From: Daphnia carinata
Taxonomy: Eukaryota; Arthropoda; Branchiopoda; Diplostraca; Daphniidae
Length of the DNA: 64,000 bases
Direction of reading: 5' to 3'
NCBI RefSeq assembly: GCF_022539665.2
Contig: NC_081331.1
Span: forward strand, 13,486,638 to 13,550,637
Part shown: positions 1-11,607 of the stretch, piece after piece
Layout: every line of letters begins with the position of its first letter
How positions within the stretch are numbered: the stretch's first letter is position 1
The notes under the pieces: model-generated
Seen by the model: the letters and a program-made list of their open reading frames with translations, nothing else
What the model was told of the DNA's origin: nothing
The model's database searches: none
Translations under genes and position numbers: made by a program

Positions 1-3000
1 TGTTAGTCCGGATAAGAAAATGAAAGAGACCTCTTTTTTGAATAATAGATGTCTAGTAATACACAAGGAGAGTGCTCTACTATACTATTCACTGAAACTG
101 CGAATGAAAAGGAAAGGTCTTCATCTGATTGTATTTGGAGAATCGTCTGCATACGTTCGTTTTTGTTTTAAATAGACGTTTGGATGAACATATCATTGAA
201 TGAGATGGAACAAAGTTTGTATAAATTAGCGAAGCTTTTGTTGTGTACAAGCAATACACGTTTATTCATTGCGGATCAAAGCTAATATTTGATTAATATT
301 CTTGCTTGTTTTTGCTGGTGTATACAAGGGACCCCAAAGTTGAGATTAAACGCAACTTTGTATTCTCAATTTTATGAATGGATAATTAAACAATGTATTC
401 CCTCTTTAGCTGAGCACGTACCGGTTTATACATAGAGAAAATCCTGTGCTGTACGAACTATTTTTAAACTTTTCAATTTTGTATTGATTTTTTTTTTGTT
501 ACCCACTCTTGCAAGGCTATAGCGGAACATCTATTGAGTTGGATACGTGCGCACATCCGCCAATGACTACACAGAATAAAGACTAGTCCATCAACTGATT
601 ACTACCAACTTTTTCTTTTGCCTCCCCTCTCTGCGTTCACGAGTTGTTTTCGTCCCTTTATTCACCGGTTATCTATAGTTATAATGTTTAAAATAAAAAA
701 ACAAAGTTCCTTCTCCGCCTTATACTTTCCCTGATTTCGTTCGAGAAAACTGTTATTGTTTTATTGATATAAAAATGTATCTGAGGGTATGTGACTTAAA
801 CATCAATACGAGATATATGACCACACTATCTTTTGACGTAAAATAGACGCCGATTCAGATTTTTTCTTCGGTCATGTTAGCCATTCTATAGCCATCGAAC
901 AATTTGGGGGGAGAGACGCGACATCCATCAAACATTTTGTCGCCGGCAAATCTCTTTCTGACTCACCCACACGGCTGTTTGTCGACGCTCGGCACGACGA
1001 TTTCCCCTTCACGACATCAAGATCGGACCCGACTTGAATACAAAAGTACCGCAGCTCCAATCTTTATGTGTGCCATTAACGTATGTACAGAGCGAGGCTC
1101 TTTTATTTTCAGCTTACCAAATATGATGAAATGGTTTGCAAGCCAAGTCTGTGTCATTACATCGAAGATGTTTCGCGTTAGACGCGGGTTGAAACTGGAG
1201 GCGTTAAATCAACGTTAGTAGAACAGCTGCTCCGGCATGTGTGAGAAATAATCACGTGTTGTATAAATGCACAAGACTTGCGGATTGCGTGGAAACATCG
1301 AAAAAATTCGGCTATCGACCATGTGTGTCTTTTATATTTGTGAGACGCATCGAGGCGTGAGGCGACAAATGGCGTGGGTTTCGAACCATCATCATCAAGT
1401 TTTCACTTCCGTTTGCTGTCTATTTTTTGTTTTCCTTCTATCAATATGAAACAAGATGGAGGAACTAGCGGAAACAGCCAACGACTGAATTATTAAAGTT
1501 TTTGGTAGGTATAGGCACAGAAGAGGGAAACTTACCGCTAGACTCTTGAAGAACTTTACGCTATTCGCTCTGCCGCCAACGCTGAAATTTCAAAAAATCT
1601 GTACAACCAAAGTAGACAAATAAAAAGCCAAAAACACGTTGACAGGGGTCGTCTTTTTAATTCTCGCTGTATTTTTTTGGGTTTTTCGTTGTTGTTGAAG
1701 TGTGCTCTTCAGATAATGACGTCACTCATTAAAAACTATGCAGACCGTGCGCACGCCTCAATACATTTCCAATTTTTTTGTATGTTTCGGGACTTTTTGT
1801 CAGCTAATGACTGTTAGTGTCTTTATACGTGAGAGCTTCTGCGATGATGAAGATTCTGCTGATCTGTGAAAGTTCCATACTATAAGAACAAAAGAGAGAG
1901 AGACAACAACGATGAGAAAAAAAAATCTAGGATGAAAGAAGTAGAAAGGAAAAGGAGAGAAAGAATGGACCAAGTTCCAAAGATAACATACAGAGTACAT
2001 CAAAGAGCCATCTAGGAAAAATATGTCTGCAACATCGGCCTTCTCTAGCACCCCTTTCTTGTTCTCCCCTCTCTTCAACTCGAGCTCTATTTTATTTATT
2101 TTTTCATTCCCCTCAATACAGACATGGAAGTAGAGTGATATTGACGATCTATAACGTGTATATCTGTGCGGAATCGCCTATGGCTTCTCCATATCGATTC
2201 ATTTATCTTCCCATCTCAAATGTACACACGCGCCTTATCGTCTTTCACCAAACATCCCTATAAAGAATCCCTTTTTTCATCTGTGTATTTTTAAAAGGAT
2301 GACCATTGAATGGTCAGGATAAAAGTTTACGTGTGAACAATAGCCAGATGGGATATAAAGGGTTTTTTTCGTTATAGTGTAGCGGTCACGAGTTGGTACT
2401 ATATTATTACGTATTGATTGAAACTTTCTTTCTTTTGTCATTCTTTTTTATCATCGCAATCATGACTACATTTTATATGGTGAGGGTGGGGGGAGAGATG
2501 ATGGTGACATATCATAACACATTCTCGCTAAAGGTTCTGTTATTGACGTCCACGTGACTCGTCGATGATTGAGCCGCCAGTGATGATGTCATTCACTAAA
2601 CTAGGAGGGGTTGACTAAAACATGTAAGAAATGCCCTTTTTTAAATATTTATAAGTGTTGAATACAAAATATACGTTAGGACATACAAGACTATAGAACA
2701 AATATTCTTTTTTCGATGTTCCAGCTGTTTTCGTCCTTTTTTTTTTGCTAACATCCACACAACTCTAAAGCTATATCATCCATACCAGTACAGTTATAAC
2801 CCCTCTGGAGACTAATATATGAAGTTTATATCGCTCTCGCGTGTGTCTACGTGGAAGACGCAGAGACGGAGAAGTAACACAGTATGGTAGAATGATATTA
2901 GGAAGGGAGAGAATTGGAAGAACGATTCCGACTGAAGAGAAAAAACGGGAGAACGAGCGATCCGAGCACATTATATCCCCCCTCTCTTCTCTGAAACCTT

Positions 3001-4189
3001 TTGCTGTACAGAGAGAGAGGCAGCACACGAAGATTGCCAGGAATTTCAATTACCAACGTACAACTATATAGCAGCGCGCGTACTATACAGAGCACATCGT
3101 TCGTGATCCTACGCGTGTGAGGGCTAGGACAATCAGTCGCAGGGAAAATATATGAAGGAGCTTTTCTCAGAGGATAGGAATTCCCACGTGAGTGCTGCTG
3201 CTGAACACGAACTGTATAGTTCCAGGAAGAAAGAAAAAAAAAGAAAGTTTTTATTTTTCGGGGAGGGAATTAAAAGAGACAGGCTTTGTATGTTGAGGAA
3301 CAAGGATTTTTCGAAAAGCTATTCCAATCCTTTTTTTAAAAAAATGTTCTTTAATGCTCCATTATTTGTTTATGAACGATGCTGTGACAAAAAATCAAGT
3401 GACAGACAACAAAAGCCTCATTGAAAAGTCATCAAAAGAGAACGGCGTGAGACATTGTGAAACGGATGTCTATGTATTTGCATGGATTTGTCAAGAAGAC
3501 ACTCGATCAATACATATATACAAAATATTTAAAAGAAATAAAAGGTATGCCCATGACAGACTCGCTGTGGTGACCATTAAACGTCCAAGTGGCCCGATAA
3601 TTCACGCAATGCTTCCAGCCATACCCTTTGTATCGACTCTTGACACGTCTCCTGCGACCGGAGCACACATCTTTAATGAGCGCTTCTTCATTAACGAGTC
3701 CTATATGCCAAACTTGGACATTTTGAATTTTAAGACTAGCTTCAAGGAAACATCAAAGTGGCCCATGTCCTTTGCATTCAAGCATACACGAATATATTAA
3801 ATGCGCTGAAAAGGAAAAATAGTCATAAAAAAGAAAGTCTATTCCCCGTTGATATTAAGATTGATATTTACTCATGAATGGCGATGTGGAAAGCAACCGA
3901 AATGTTCATGAAAGGGCTTAAGGGTACACATATAGCAATCCAATTAATTGAAGCGAAAAGAAAGACGCTTCATTGATATATGTCTTTAAAGAAAAATCAT
4001 TTTTCGTGTGTATATACACGTGGAGCGTCGGGTAACCCGAACCCCCAGCGATACAAGACGTGATACCAGCGCAACAATAATATTTTTATAATTGATACTC
4101 TTCCAAGACGATTCCCCCCTCCCTTTTTTTAAAGGTTTAAAAACGAGAAATTGGAGATCTAGAACAAACACACCATAGCAGCGAACGAA
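1..4189. other. Left spacer, no gene recognised
   Basis: No reading frame here resembles a family I recognise, and I could not build a splice-consistent gene. The longest frame (3354-3800, +, 148 codons from ATG) has no signal peptide, domain or repeat. A full palindromic CRE, TGACGTCA, lies at 1717-1724, and an E-box CACGTG lies near 2551. Both are short and may be chance. Pyrimidine and purine runs are frequent. It could hold the 3' end or regulatory DNA of a gene to the left. Confidence 0.5.
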
Positions 4190-5183
4190 ATGAGGATCTT
4201 ATTGCTCGTTGTGGTTTTCTGTAAGTTGAATCGTTGCACTTGTGTTACACCAATCGCGTCAGAGGACCGTAATTGCAAAGAGAGAAAAAGACCGTAATCT
4301 ACCCACGACAAACAATGGCGCGTGGAAATAGGCGGAGGTTTCGTTCAAATTTCATTTAGCGCGGTTTGCTTTTAAAACGGCTTCCGCTGTTTATTTTCAA
4401 CATCTCTTTCGAAAGCAAAAGGCTTTGAAATCAGTTGTTCAGAATCGATAGAGCAGCCAGCAGCGCACGCAATAATTGCATGTAAATTAGATCAATGGAT
4501 TCGTACAACCAGGTATGCATATCAAATATTCACAATTCAGCCTAGATATTATATACGCTATTGTTCGATATCATGTGCAAACTTGCTGCGAGTGGAGCAG
4601 ACGTCATGTATAAATAATAGGGGCGGTATAGCTATTGTTTCAGACATTGAATTGCATATGGTCGTAATTCCCCTCTCTATATGTGTTACGTATACATTAC
4701 GTAAACTTTTGTCATTATATGTCTGTGTGGTTATATACTATGTATTATACATTTTGTTGTGTAAAAAAGACAAAAGCGTTTAGCGATGATGGGTACCAAG
4801 TGGCGTACAAGATGCGCCAACGTGATCAACTTGTGCGGGACAAGTCCCGACTGCAAGCCGAATTGGACAGCGTAACGAGACAACTAGGGCGGGACACGTT
4901 ACGGTTGCGCGATTTGCAGTATGCGGCTAAAGCGAGCGTGTTGAACGTGAGTGCTGGACATGAATGGAATTATCGCATAACGAAAAAATCATTCGTCAAT
5001 GATGTCGGTGAGTTTAAAAGAACAAAAATGGCTTTCTTTAATATTTAAATGTTAATTCGATATGTTTTAGAAGCAACTTGTCAATCGCTAAAAGCAGATT
5101 GCAATCGGCTCGAAGCTCACCAACTTTACCTTAGGCGAGAAATTTGCTCAATGGAACTCCAGATAACATCCCTACATCTTTGA
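4190..5183 (+). CDS. Small secreted coiled-coil protein, unrecognised family
   Basis: Four exons fit with matching phases: 4190-4220, 4422-4512, 4784-5007 and 5071-5183 (TGA). All introns have GT-AG ends. The protein starts MRILLLVVVFCFEISC, a short hydrophobic signal peptide with the codon for C11 split by intron 1. The mature part, about 140 residues, has a charged heptad-like stretch (KMRQRDQLVRDKSRLQAEL, then a RQLGRDTLRLRDLQ segment) and a C-terminal segment with further Leu/Arg/Glu periodicity and three cysteines. I know no named family with this layout. Role inferred only as a secreted or lumenal protein able to self-associate by coiled coil. Exon 3 may alternatively end at the GTGAGT after residue ASVLN (4946), but only the 5007 donor keeps the last exon open. 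The first exon is short, so the start depends on the signal-peptide reading. Confidence 0.6.
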
Positions 5184-6381
5184 CGACATATACGGATCAT
5201 TTCTTTTACGATCGGATTGTTTTTACATAACAACACCGGAAGCATTTTTGATACTGTCATGACAACGACTTTTTTTTTTTAACTTTAAAATGTTTTCCTT
5301 CACTATCCTTTGAGTATTTACACGTAAACTCAAGCCAAGAATAAAATGCAAAATTTTTTCCAAAACCTTCCTCAACTCTGCAACATTTTTTTTTTCACGT
5401 AATTGTTTGAACATTCGTTCACTTTTGAATGGAAAAGAAAAAAAGGGGGGATAGCTTTTTTTTTTCGTTCTTACATTTCCGGCTGTAAAAGAGTTCAAGT
5501 TGACAAGTCGAGCGTAAACATAGAACGTGCCATGCAATATCCGTGAGTGTCTGCTGTTCCGTCGACTTCTTTTTCATGTACACATACTCTATGTACATAT
5601 ACCATCAAAGCCATACCCCACCACATGAGCGTATATAGCTAGGGTATTGATCATTTCCCCCTTTTTCTTTCTTTTTTTACGTATACACCCCCGAAAGGTA
5701 CATATAATGCACCTACCGTAATGGTGGAAAACGAGGAATAGTTGAGAGGCCAAACGATGATGGCGCTATATAGAACATCAACCCAAAAACTATTGCTGTA
5801 ATATTCGGCCGTGATCTCCCTGGAGGCCACAGTTCCATTAGGGAAATAGATCTTTCTTATATATGCATTTTTAGAAAGAGAGAGAGAAAAAAAATTGAGG
5901 GTTTCTGTTCTTTTATTGCGTTTTGATCGCATATCTTTAGGAGCGTACTTTATACACGCGTGCGGTACTAAGGGTTGGGATTATCAGATCGGGGACTATT
6001 CTACATGTGGGACACATTTGAAACGGACCGATCATCATTCAAGATGATGTGGCAATGAAATGTTATTTTATTGATCTTTTTTTTGCGTCATCTCTTTTGA
6101 AAGGATAGACATCTATAAATCATCAGCAATAAAAAGGGCATGGCTCGCGTGAAAAAACGGGATCACGCTAGTGTCATCTATCGCTCACGAGGCTAATCAC
6201 GCTGTCAAACGAAATTCAGCTAAAAGGATGGAGGACATGTCTTTTCAAATTGACGCTAGACTTTCAGCTTAATCAATCAACAAATAATTAATAACAACTA
6301 ATGGCCCGGAAATGCGCTTCTTTGTGTCGTGACAAACCAGTTGGTCGTGAACGCTTCGTGTTGTTAGTCTAGGTGTGCAAA
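5184..6381. other. Spacer between secreted protein and gustatory receptor genes
   Basis: Non-coding as far as I can see. It carries poly-T and poly-A runs (5268-5279, 5388-5397, 5457-5465) and no convincing frame. The right end serves as upstream region of the gustatory receptor; no clear TATA box was seen close to its ATG. Confidence 0.5.
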
Positions 6382-7755
6382 ATGGGGTCTCTTTTTAACG
6401 AAATTCAGCCGCTGCTCAAGTTGATGCAATTTTTCGGTTTGCATTTTCAACTCGGTGATGAATTGAGCAAAATGAGCTTTTATTTCTTGCGCGTCTACGC
6501 TGCCCTTTGCCTCTTATTCAACATTAGCTGGAACAGTTACTCCACCGCTAAATTCATGAATTATTGGCCGAGGATAACGCTCTCCACCGTTAATGATTTC
6601 ATTGATTGTTTTAATTCTGCGTTTGATATCATTGGCTCTCACGCAGCCATGTACTTGATGACATTTGGTAGTTTGTACGAAGTTCATAACTCTATCCAGC
6701 GGCTGGAACGTGTGCTGGGCACGCAATACAACCACAAATTACGCCATTCGTCGTGGATGGCCGTAGCTTTCGTCGTCTCTTTTGTAACATTTTGCTAATT
6801 GATTGTTTTTATAAACTTAATGCAATTATACAATTCACAAACATTGACAGGTTACAATGCAGTTATCGTTAACGGTTTATGATCGTGAAAGGTTTGCAAA
6901 TTGGTACACCTATTACTCTTGGTTGTTTTCCGATATCGGACACGCATACCCAATGATGAGCTATTGTCTCTTCTTCGTTTTTGCCATGGCCTTAGCTGTT
7001 CATTTCCAGCACGTCAATTCGAAGCTGACCTGTTATTTAGAACGTCAAAGCAAAAACAGCGGAGAACTGGACGGAATTCGGACACATCACGGACTTGTCT
7101 GCCAGACTGTCGATCAATTAAATGGCAGTTTTCAGAAGTTATCTTTCATTCACGTTGTTTTCGCTTTTATTGCGATTGTTAATACTTCGTTTATGTTGAT
7201 GACGAAACCCTATTTCTCTACCAAGATTACTCTTTATCAAATCGAAAGTGTTGCGCGTCTCGGTCTGCTCGGTTACATCTGCGATCGCGTTCAGTTTGAG
7301 GTACCCCTGAATTATTACATTTAAATGAATGAACTGGTGTTCTAAAATTTAATTCTTTCACTAATAAAGGCATTGGCTTGTCTGAAAACTTTGGCAAACA
7401 TCAGGGGTGATCACGTGACAGGATATTCTCTGCTTCACCAACAGCAGGTATAAGTGAAGTTTAAATTGCTATTAAGTTATGATTGACGTAGAAAATTGGG
7501 GTGCAGCACGTCATGTTCGGCGGGCAGATATTACAAACGGTGCCGACATTTGACGTTTACGGTCTGTTCCATCTCAGTCGTCAATTGTTACCACATGTAA
7601 GGCGAAACACGTGCACTGATTTTCATTTTGAGTGATTATACATGCTCCACTACGTCTATATTCATTATTATGCATTTTGGCTTTTCTCAACCCCCCAGTT
7701 AGTTGGAACGACAATTACATACTCGGTGATATTGTACCAGTTCAAAGGCCCTTGA
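6382..7755 (+). CDS. Gustatory receptor (insect chemoreceptor 7tm_7 family)
   Basis: Five exons, all joined by phase-0 introns: 6382-6783, 6851-7300, 7370-7447, 7507-7596 and 7699-7755 (TGA), giving 358 residues, normal for the family. Several hydrophobic membrane segments are visible, for example around residues 35-50, 75-95, 120-136 and in the exon 2 stretch MMSYCLFFVFAMALAV. The last exon ends LVGTTITYSVILYQFKGP, which carries the TY-x5-QF signature at the end of the seventh transmembrane segment of arthropod gustatory receptors. A run of phase-0 introns before the C-terminus is also typical. Members are ligand-gated cation channels with intracellular N-termini that detect tastants; the ligand of this one cannot be told. 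It looks intact and single, with no neighbouring copy in the window, although such genes often occur in tandem arrays. The start ATG at 6382 is the first in frame; an upstream GTG is not needed. Confidence 0.88.
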
Positions 7756-8707
7756 ACGTGACAGGACATCCGTGAATGTTTCCCTTTAACTGATGTCATT
7801 TTCTTTAGTTATTTACTGCAATGACGTTTGATAAGCAAAGAAAGTAGATTGTTTCAATGTTTTTCATGTTGTCACGTTGTCCTTTGAAGACGTAATACAC
7901 AGAAGGTGGTAGTCTCTATAATTTATATGTTTGCTTATCACATCTGTTTAAAACAGTCTCTCCTAGAAATATTTAAGGAGCCTCGCAATGGCCAAGGGCA
8001 TGGTAATCTCAGTACAAAAAGATAGTTCCGACAAGAACAAATAATAAATAACACTCAGTTATACAAGAGAGACGGATGAGAATCGAATAGCGGAGTGACC
8101 AACTGGCTTTTGAAATATTACGCAATTCGGTCTATGCGATACTGGCTGGATGCACAACGTTAAAAATGAGCGGCTCAAGTAAAAATCCTTGGCGAAACTA
8201 TTTTGTCATACAAAGAAAAAGAAGTCATCGATAATGAAAGATACAGAATGAAATTGTATGAAACTGCTTTTATTCTTTAAAATCACCATCAGTACTGAAA
8301 TTGATCACGTCAGCCTTGTAAAGTTTATGAATAATCATTTGAAAAGATAAAACTTTGCTGCTTCTAACGTTGGCAGTCTCGATGAAAAGATATAAATTAT
8401 TCAAAGTTGGCTTGTAGTTTGATGAATGTTTTTAGTGGCATCGTCAAAATCCATCTGATTTATGGAACAGGCAATAAAACACGCTGGTTCCATGTCCCCG
8501 AATTGCGCAGACTTTGTCTCGTGAACACTTGTATACAATTTCTCCAACTCTGTTTTGTTCAACTACATCCTGTTACCCATACAATTGACATTAAAAACAA
8601 TTTCTGATCTGTTTAATTTTCGAATTTTATTCAGTTAGTTTGTGCTACAATGTGCGGATGGGATTCATAAGGTCAACACGACAAAGCAACGCTATCAAAG
8701 ATACCAA
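7756..8707. other. Spacer 3' of the gustatory receptor
   Basis: It contains the 3' region of the receptor and, at its right end, the 3' region of the RING gene on the other strand. A 66-codon frame at 8407-8607 has no recognisable feature. No RNA gene or repeat was seen. Confidence 0.5.
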
Positions 8708-9409
8708 TTACTCACGACTTTGAGTCGTATTGGAAGTATGGGAGGGAATTAGTGTAGAGTCATCAGTTTCAGAACTGGAAATGTTGAGTTCATGTGCCCA
8801 GCTAGCGAAGAACGACCTGCGTAATTCAGGATAACTCAGCGTGAACAGAAATTCATCATCGTCCAATATCTCTGCAAGCATCTCGTCCAACGAACGGCGA
8901 AATTCGGGATCGTTCATAATACGTTGAACTTCACGGTCTTCAAACGTAGCCCCAAATTCTGAATTGTTCAAAGCGGATCTAAACGCAGGGTCGTCCAGCG
9001 CTTGGATAACTTCGGGATCGCTCAGCACTCGCCGAAAATCCTCAACTTGACGGATGACTTGCGGATTGTTCAATCGACGTCGAAATTCACGATCGCCTAA
9101 CATTAAAGCAAATAGTTGCACGTAATTAGTCGGTGGCCGGACGATGTTTGGGTTCAACGGAGGACTAGGGGTGTACGTTTGTAGGTCATCAGAAGATCCA
9201 ACTTTGTGCGAGAACATCGTGAATAATTGCTTGCACGTAGGACATTGTAATTTGATCGTACACCATTCGACGATGCAGTGAAAACAAAAGACATGGCCAC
9301 AATTCAAGTGTGATTTGTTCACATGCGGGCCCAGGCAAATGGCGCATTGGCCGTCGTCGTAATCCGGGCGTGAGCTACCATCGTGAGTGGGTGCGTCATT
9401 CTTAGCCAT
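8708..9409 (-). CDS. Intronless RING-finger protein with tandem 9-residue repeats (probable E3 ubiquitin ligase)
   Basis: One uninterrupted frame of 233 residues starts at the ATG at 9409; the frame extends one codon further to a GTG that is not a credible start. A C3HC4 RING spans residues 22-59, with C22, C25, C37, H39, C42, C45, C56 and C59 as zinc ligands. Its spacing and the segment HVFCFHCIVEWC resemble the TOPORS-type RING. Such RINGs recruit an E2 and transfer ubiquitin. Residues 105-201 carry short repeats with a 9-residue period: DPEVIQALD, DPAFRSALN, NSEFGATFE, DREVQRIMN and DPEFRRSLD lie end to end (131-175), with looser copies before and after. They resemble the NP/DP-rich helical segments of ubiquilin and STI1 proteins, but this link is inference. 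No nuclear or membrane signal was seen. The lack of introns among intron-rich neighbours could mean an origin by retrocopy. Confidence 0.85.
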   Translation of the reverse strand: MAKNDAPTHDGSSRPDYDDGQCAICLGPHVNKSHLNCGHVFCFHCIVEWCTIKLQCPTCKQLFTMFSHKVGSSDDLQTYTPSPPLNPNIVRPPTNYVQLFALMLGDREFRRRLNNPQVIRQVEDFRRVLSDPEVIQALDDPAFRSALNNSEFGATFEDREVQRIMNDPEFRRSLDEMLAEILDDDEFLFTLSYPELRRSFFASWAHELNISSSETDDSTLIPSHTSNTTQSRE

Positions 9410-11607
9410 CACGATCAGAAAGAGAAGTAGGGCATTCGTAATAATAGGTTGTCATGTAGATTTATGTACAATAAGACCAGTAGGCAATGAAGGATGTCGT
9501 GGGTTTTAGTCTTCTAATACGTTCAGAATGAAATATATTGGCGTTCAATGTTGCTGAAACATTTTCGCGATTTGAAAACACATAAATTTCAACATATAAA
9601 TTAGACGGATATCCATTGTTATCCTTTTGGTAGTAGGGGGTGAAACATTTGCCCACTATTTTGAATAATAAAACATTTAGAGGATTTTTTTCTGAAATAA
9701 AATGTACGTACAAATTAAGGGCCATTGTCGTATCAAGAACGCTTTAAATTAACAGTGAGAGCTGGTTTTACCCAGCGATATTTGCACATACGCTCAAAGC
9801 GATAATCCGTGTAATAGAACCACCAATACATTTTTTTTCTTTTGTGGGGTTTCTTAATGATCACTTCAGGCTTAAATAAATTGGTGATACAAATGCGGGA
9901 AAACCGCTTAAATTTTGTAATATTATTTTAAGAGCGACAAAGTTCTCAGTGTTCTCAGCACTACGGTTTGATTTATTTCTTTGTCCGCAGAAACCGCACG
10001 AAATTGCCATCATTCCCCTTTCAAGGGACAATTACTAAACGTACTAAATATTTCGATTATTCGGATTGACAAATTTAATGGCAATATGAATTTATTTCCG
10101 GTTGGACTGTACGGCCAGAGCAAATTCAACGTGTAATAATTTTTCACTCTAAGGCTATGTCGAAACTCCCGCGTGAGTAAATCAATCACAGGTACCATGT
10201 CTTCTGGTTGAACGCTTGAACAGGAAATGCTTTAGATGTGAATCATTACCTACGTCATTTGAGCTTCAGCAATTGTGGTTTCAAAAAAAAGCCTTGTGTT
10301 GGAAACGGTCAAGCATTATGCGTCAATACATAAAGAGTCAAGAAACCTTTGTTTCTCCATATACGTAATACCTGTTACGCAATGCAAAAATGAACGCTCT
10401 GACTCACTGAGTGTTCTTATTTTATACACCAAAAAGTGTATTGTAATGCCATGTAAGGCATACTGTGTGTACAAAAACCACAGGTGGAAAATTACAAAAG
10501 ATTCAGTTGAAATCGTTTTACATGCTGCAGAGGAACAAGGGAAAAGAAAAAGAGGGAGCCAGTGACAAAAAAAAAAACAGGGACACGCACAAAATCGCGG
10601 GATCAACAAGCATAGGGCTCTGAATGAAAGGATCGAGTTACGTGTCGTCGAAATATTGGTGGTAGACTGAGATGGCTGGTGAAAAACATGGCGATTAAAT
10701 ATTCTTCTTTATCAGTCTTTCGTAAGGCAGTCTGAAGAGGAAAGAGAAGGGCGAGAAAAATTATGGGCTTCTGGATAGGAGGAAAATGTTTGGAGAAGAT
10801 AAAGAAGAAAAAAAAATAATCTAACGATAAAATCGTACAAAATGGCGTCAAAAAACAGCACAGGCTACGATGACATGACATCCAATCATGTGAATTAAGA
10901 TCGACGTTTTTCTCTCTTTTCTCTGTTGAACTCGCCTTGGCAAAAATCTAGTAATGATATAGTTTTCTGTATGTACAATTTTCATTAATTCATCAACTTG
11001 ACAATAATCGATTCGGACCCACAAAAACGTAGACAAAAGTGCCAGAAAAAAAATTTAAGCTTGTGTGTACCGTGAACCGCCACAGCCAAATAAACCCGCC
11101 TTGTTTTCCTGTTACTGTATCTATAATGAATTAAAGAGAGGAAAACAATCTTATATATATAAAAAAAATGTTCAACATAGATTGATTGATGTACAAATAT
11201 TAGAAAGAGCTGGGTTGAAAAAAAAAAAGATGATTCACCAACTCGCTTCCACTATACGAGCGTTTTCTCTCTTTGTTGATTTCTTTTTGCTTTTGCCAGT
11301 GGAGTTACCAAACTAAAATTGAAAACGGCGCGGAGAAAAAAAAAGTATAAATTACAAGTGATTTTAAATGTCTGAAACTGGCGGCAGGCCAACATGTTCC
11401 AGCAGTCACACAACACAAAAAAAACGAAGGAAAATGAGAAGCAAAAAAAAAAGAATTGTTGGATAGAGAACAAGGTTTAAAGGACTCAAATTTGAATAAA
11501 GGAAAGAGATTTAAGATGGAGGGGAAGGGGAATAAATCTAAAGGTAAAGCGCGCTTGGATGTTTTCAAATCATCTGTGGCTCTCTAATGCACACGTTCCA
11601 TCATATC
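9410..11607. other. Spacer with unrecognised frames between RING gene and CREB
   Basis: On the minus strand three frames follow one another: 10198-10010, about 9917-9746 (ending VKPALTVNLKRS) and 9722-9462. They read like protein with aromatic and charged residues, but I could not join them with matching splice phases or recognise a family. A 96-codon plus-strand frame at 10275-10565 overlaps a 97-codon minus-strand frame; neither shows a domain. The part 10610-11600 is rich in A runs and probably contains the 3' untranslated region of CREB. Confidence 0.4.
9462..9722 (-). CDS. Possible small unrecognised ORF or exon
   Basis: The frame starts at an ATG at 9722 and runs 86 codons to a stop at 9462. 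It reads as an alternation of hydrophobic and polar residues (for example NLYVEIYVFSNRENVSATLN), suggestive of beta strands. There is no signal peptide, domain or motif I can name. It may be an exon of a gene that also uses the open frame at about 9917-9746, but no splice pair gives a continuous frame by eye. Chance is a real alternative. Confidence 0.22.
   Translation of the reverse strand, partial: ALNLYVHFISEKNPLNVLLFKIVGKCFTPYYQKDNNGYPSNLYVEIYVFSNRENVSATLNANIFHSERIRRLKPTTSFIAYWSYCT

Noticed and set aside
1717-1724. Palindromic CRE in the left spacer
   Set aside because: A single 8-base match with no gene assigned nearby; kept only as a note, not as a regulatory feature.
3354-3800. 148-codon plus-strand frame
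   Set aside because: No domain, signal or splice partner; could occur by chance in 4 kb of open spacer.
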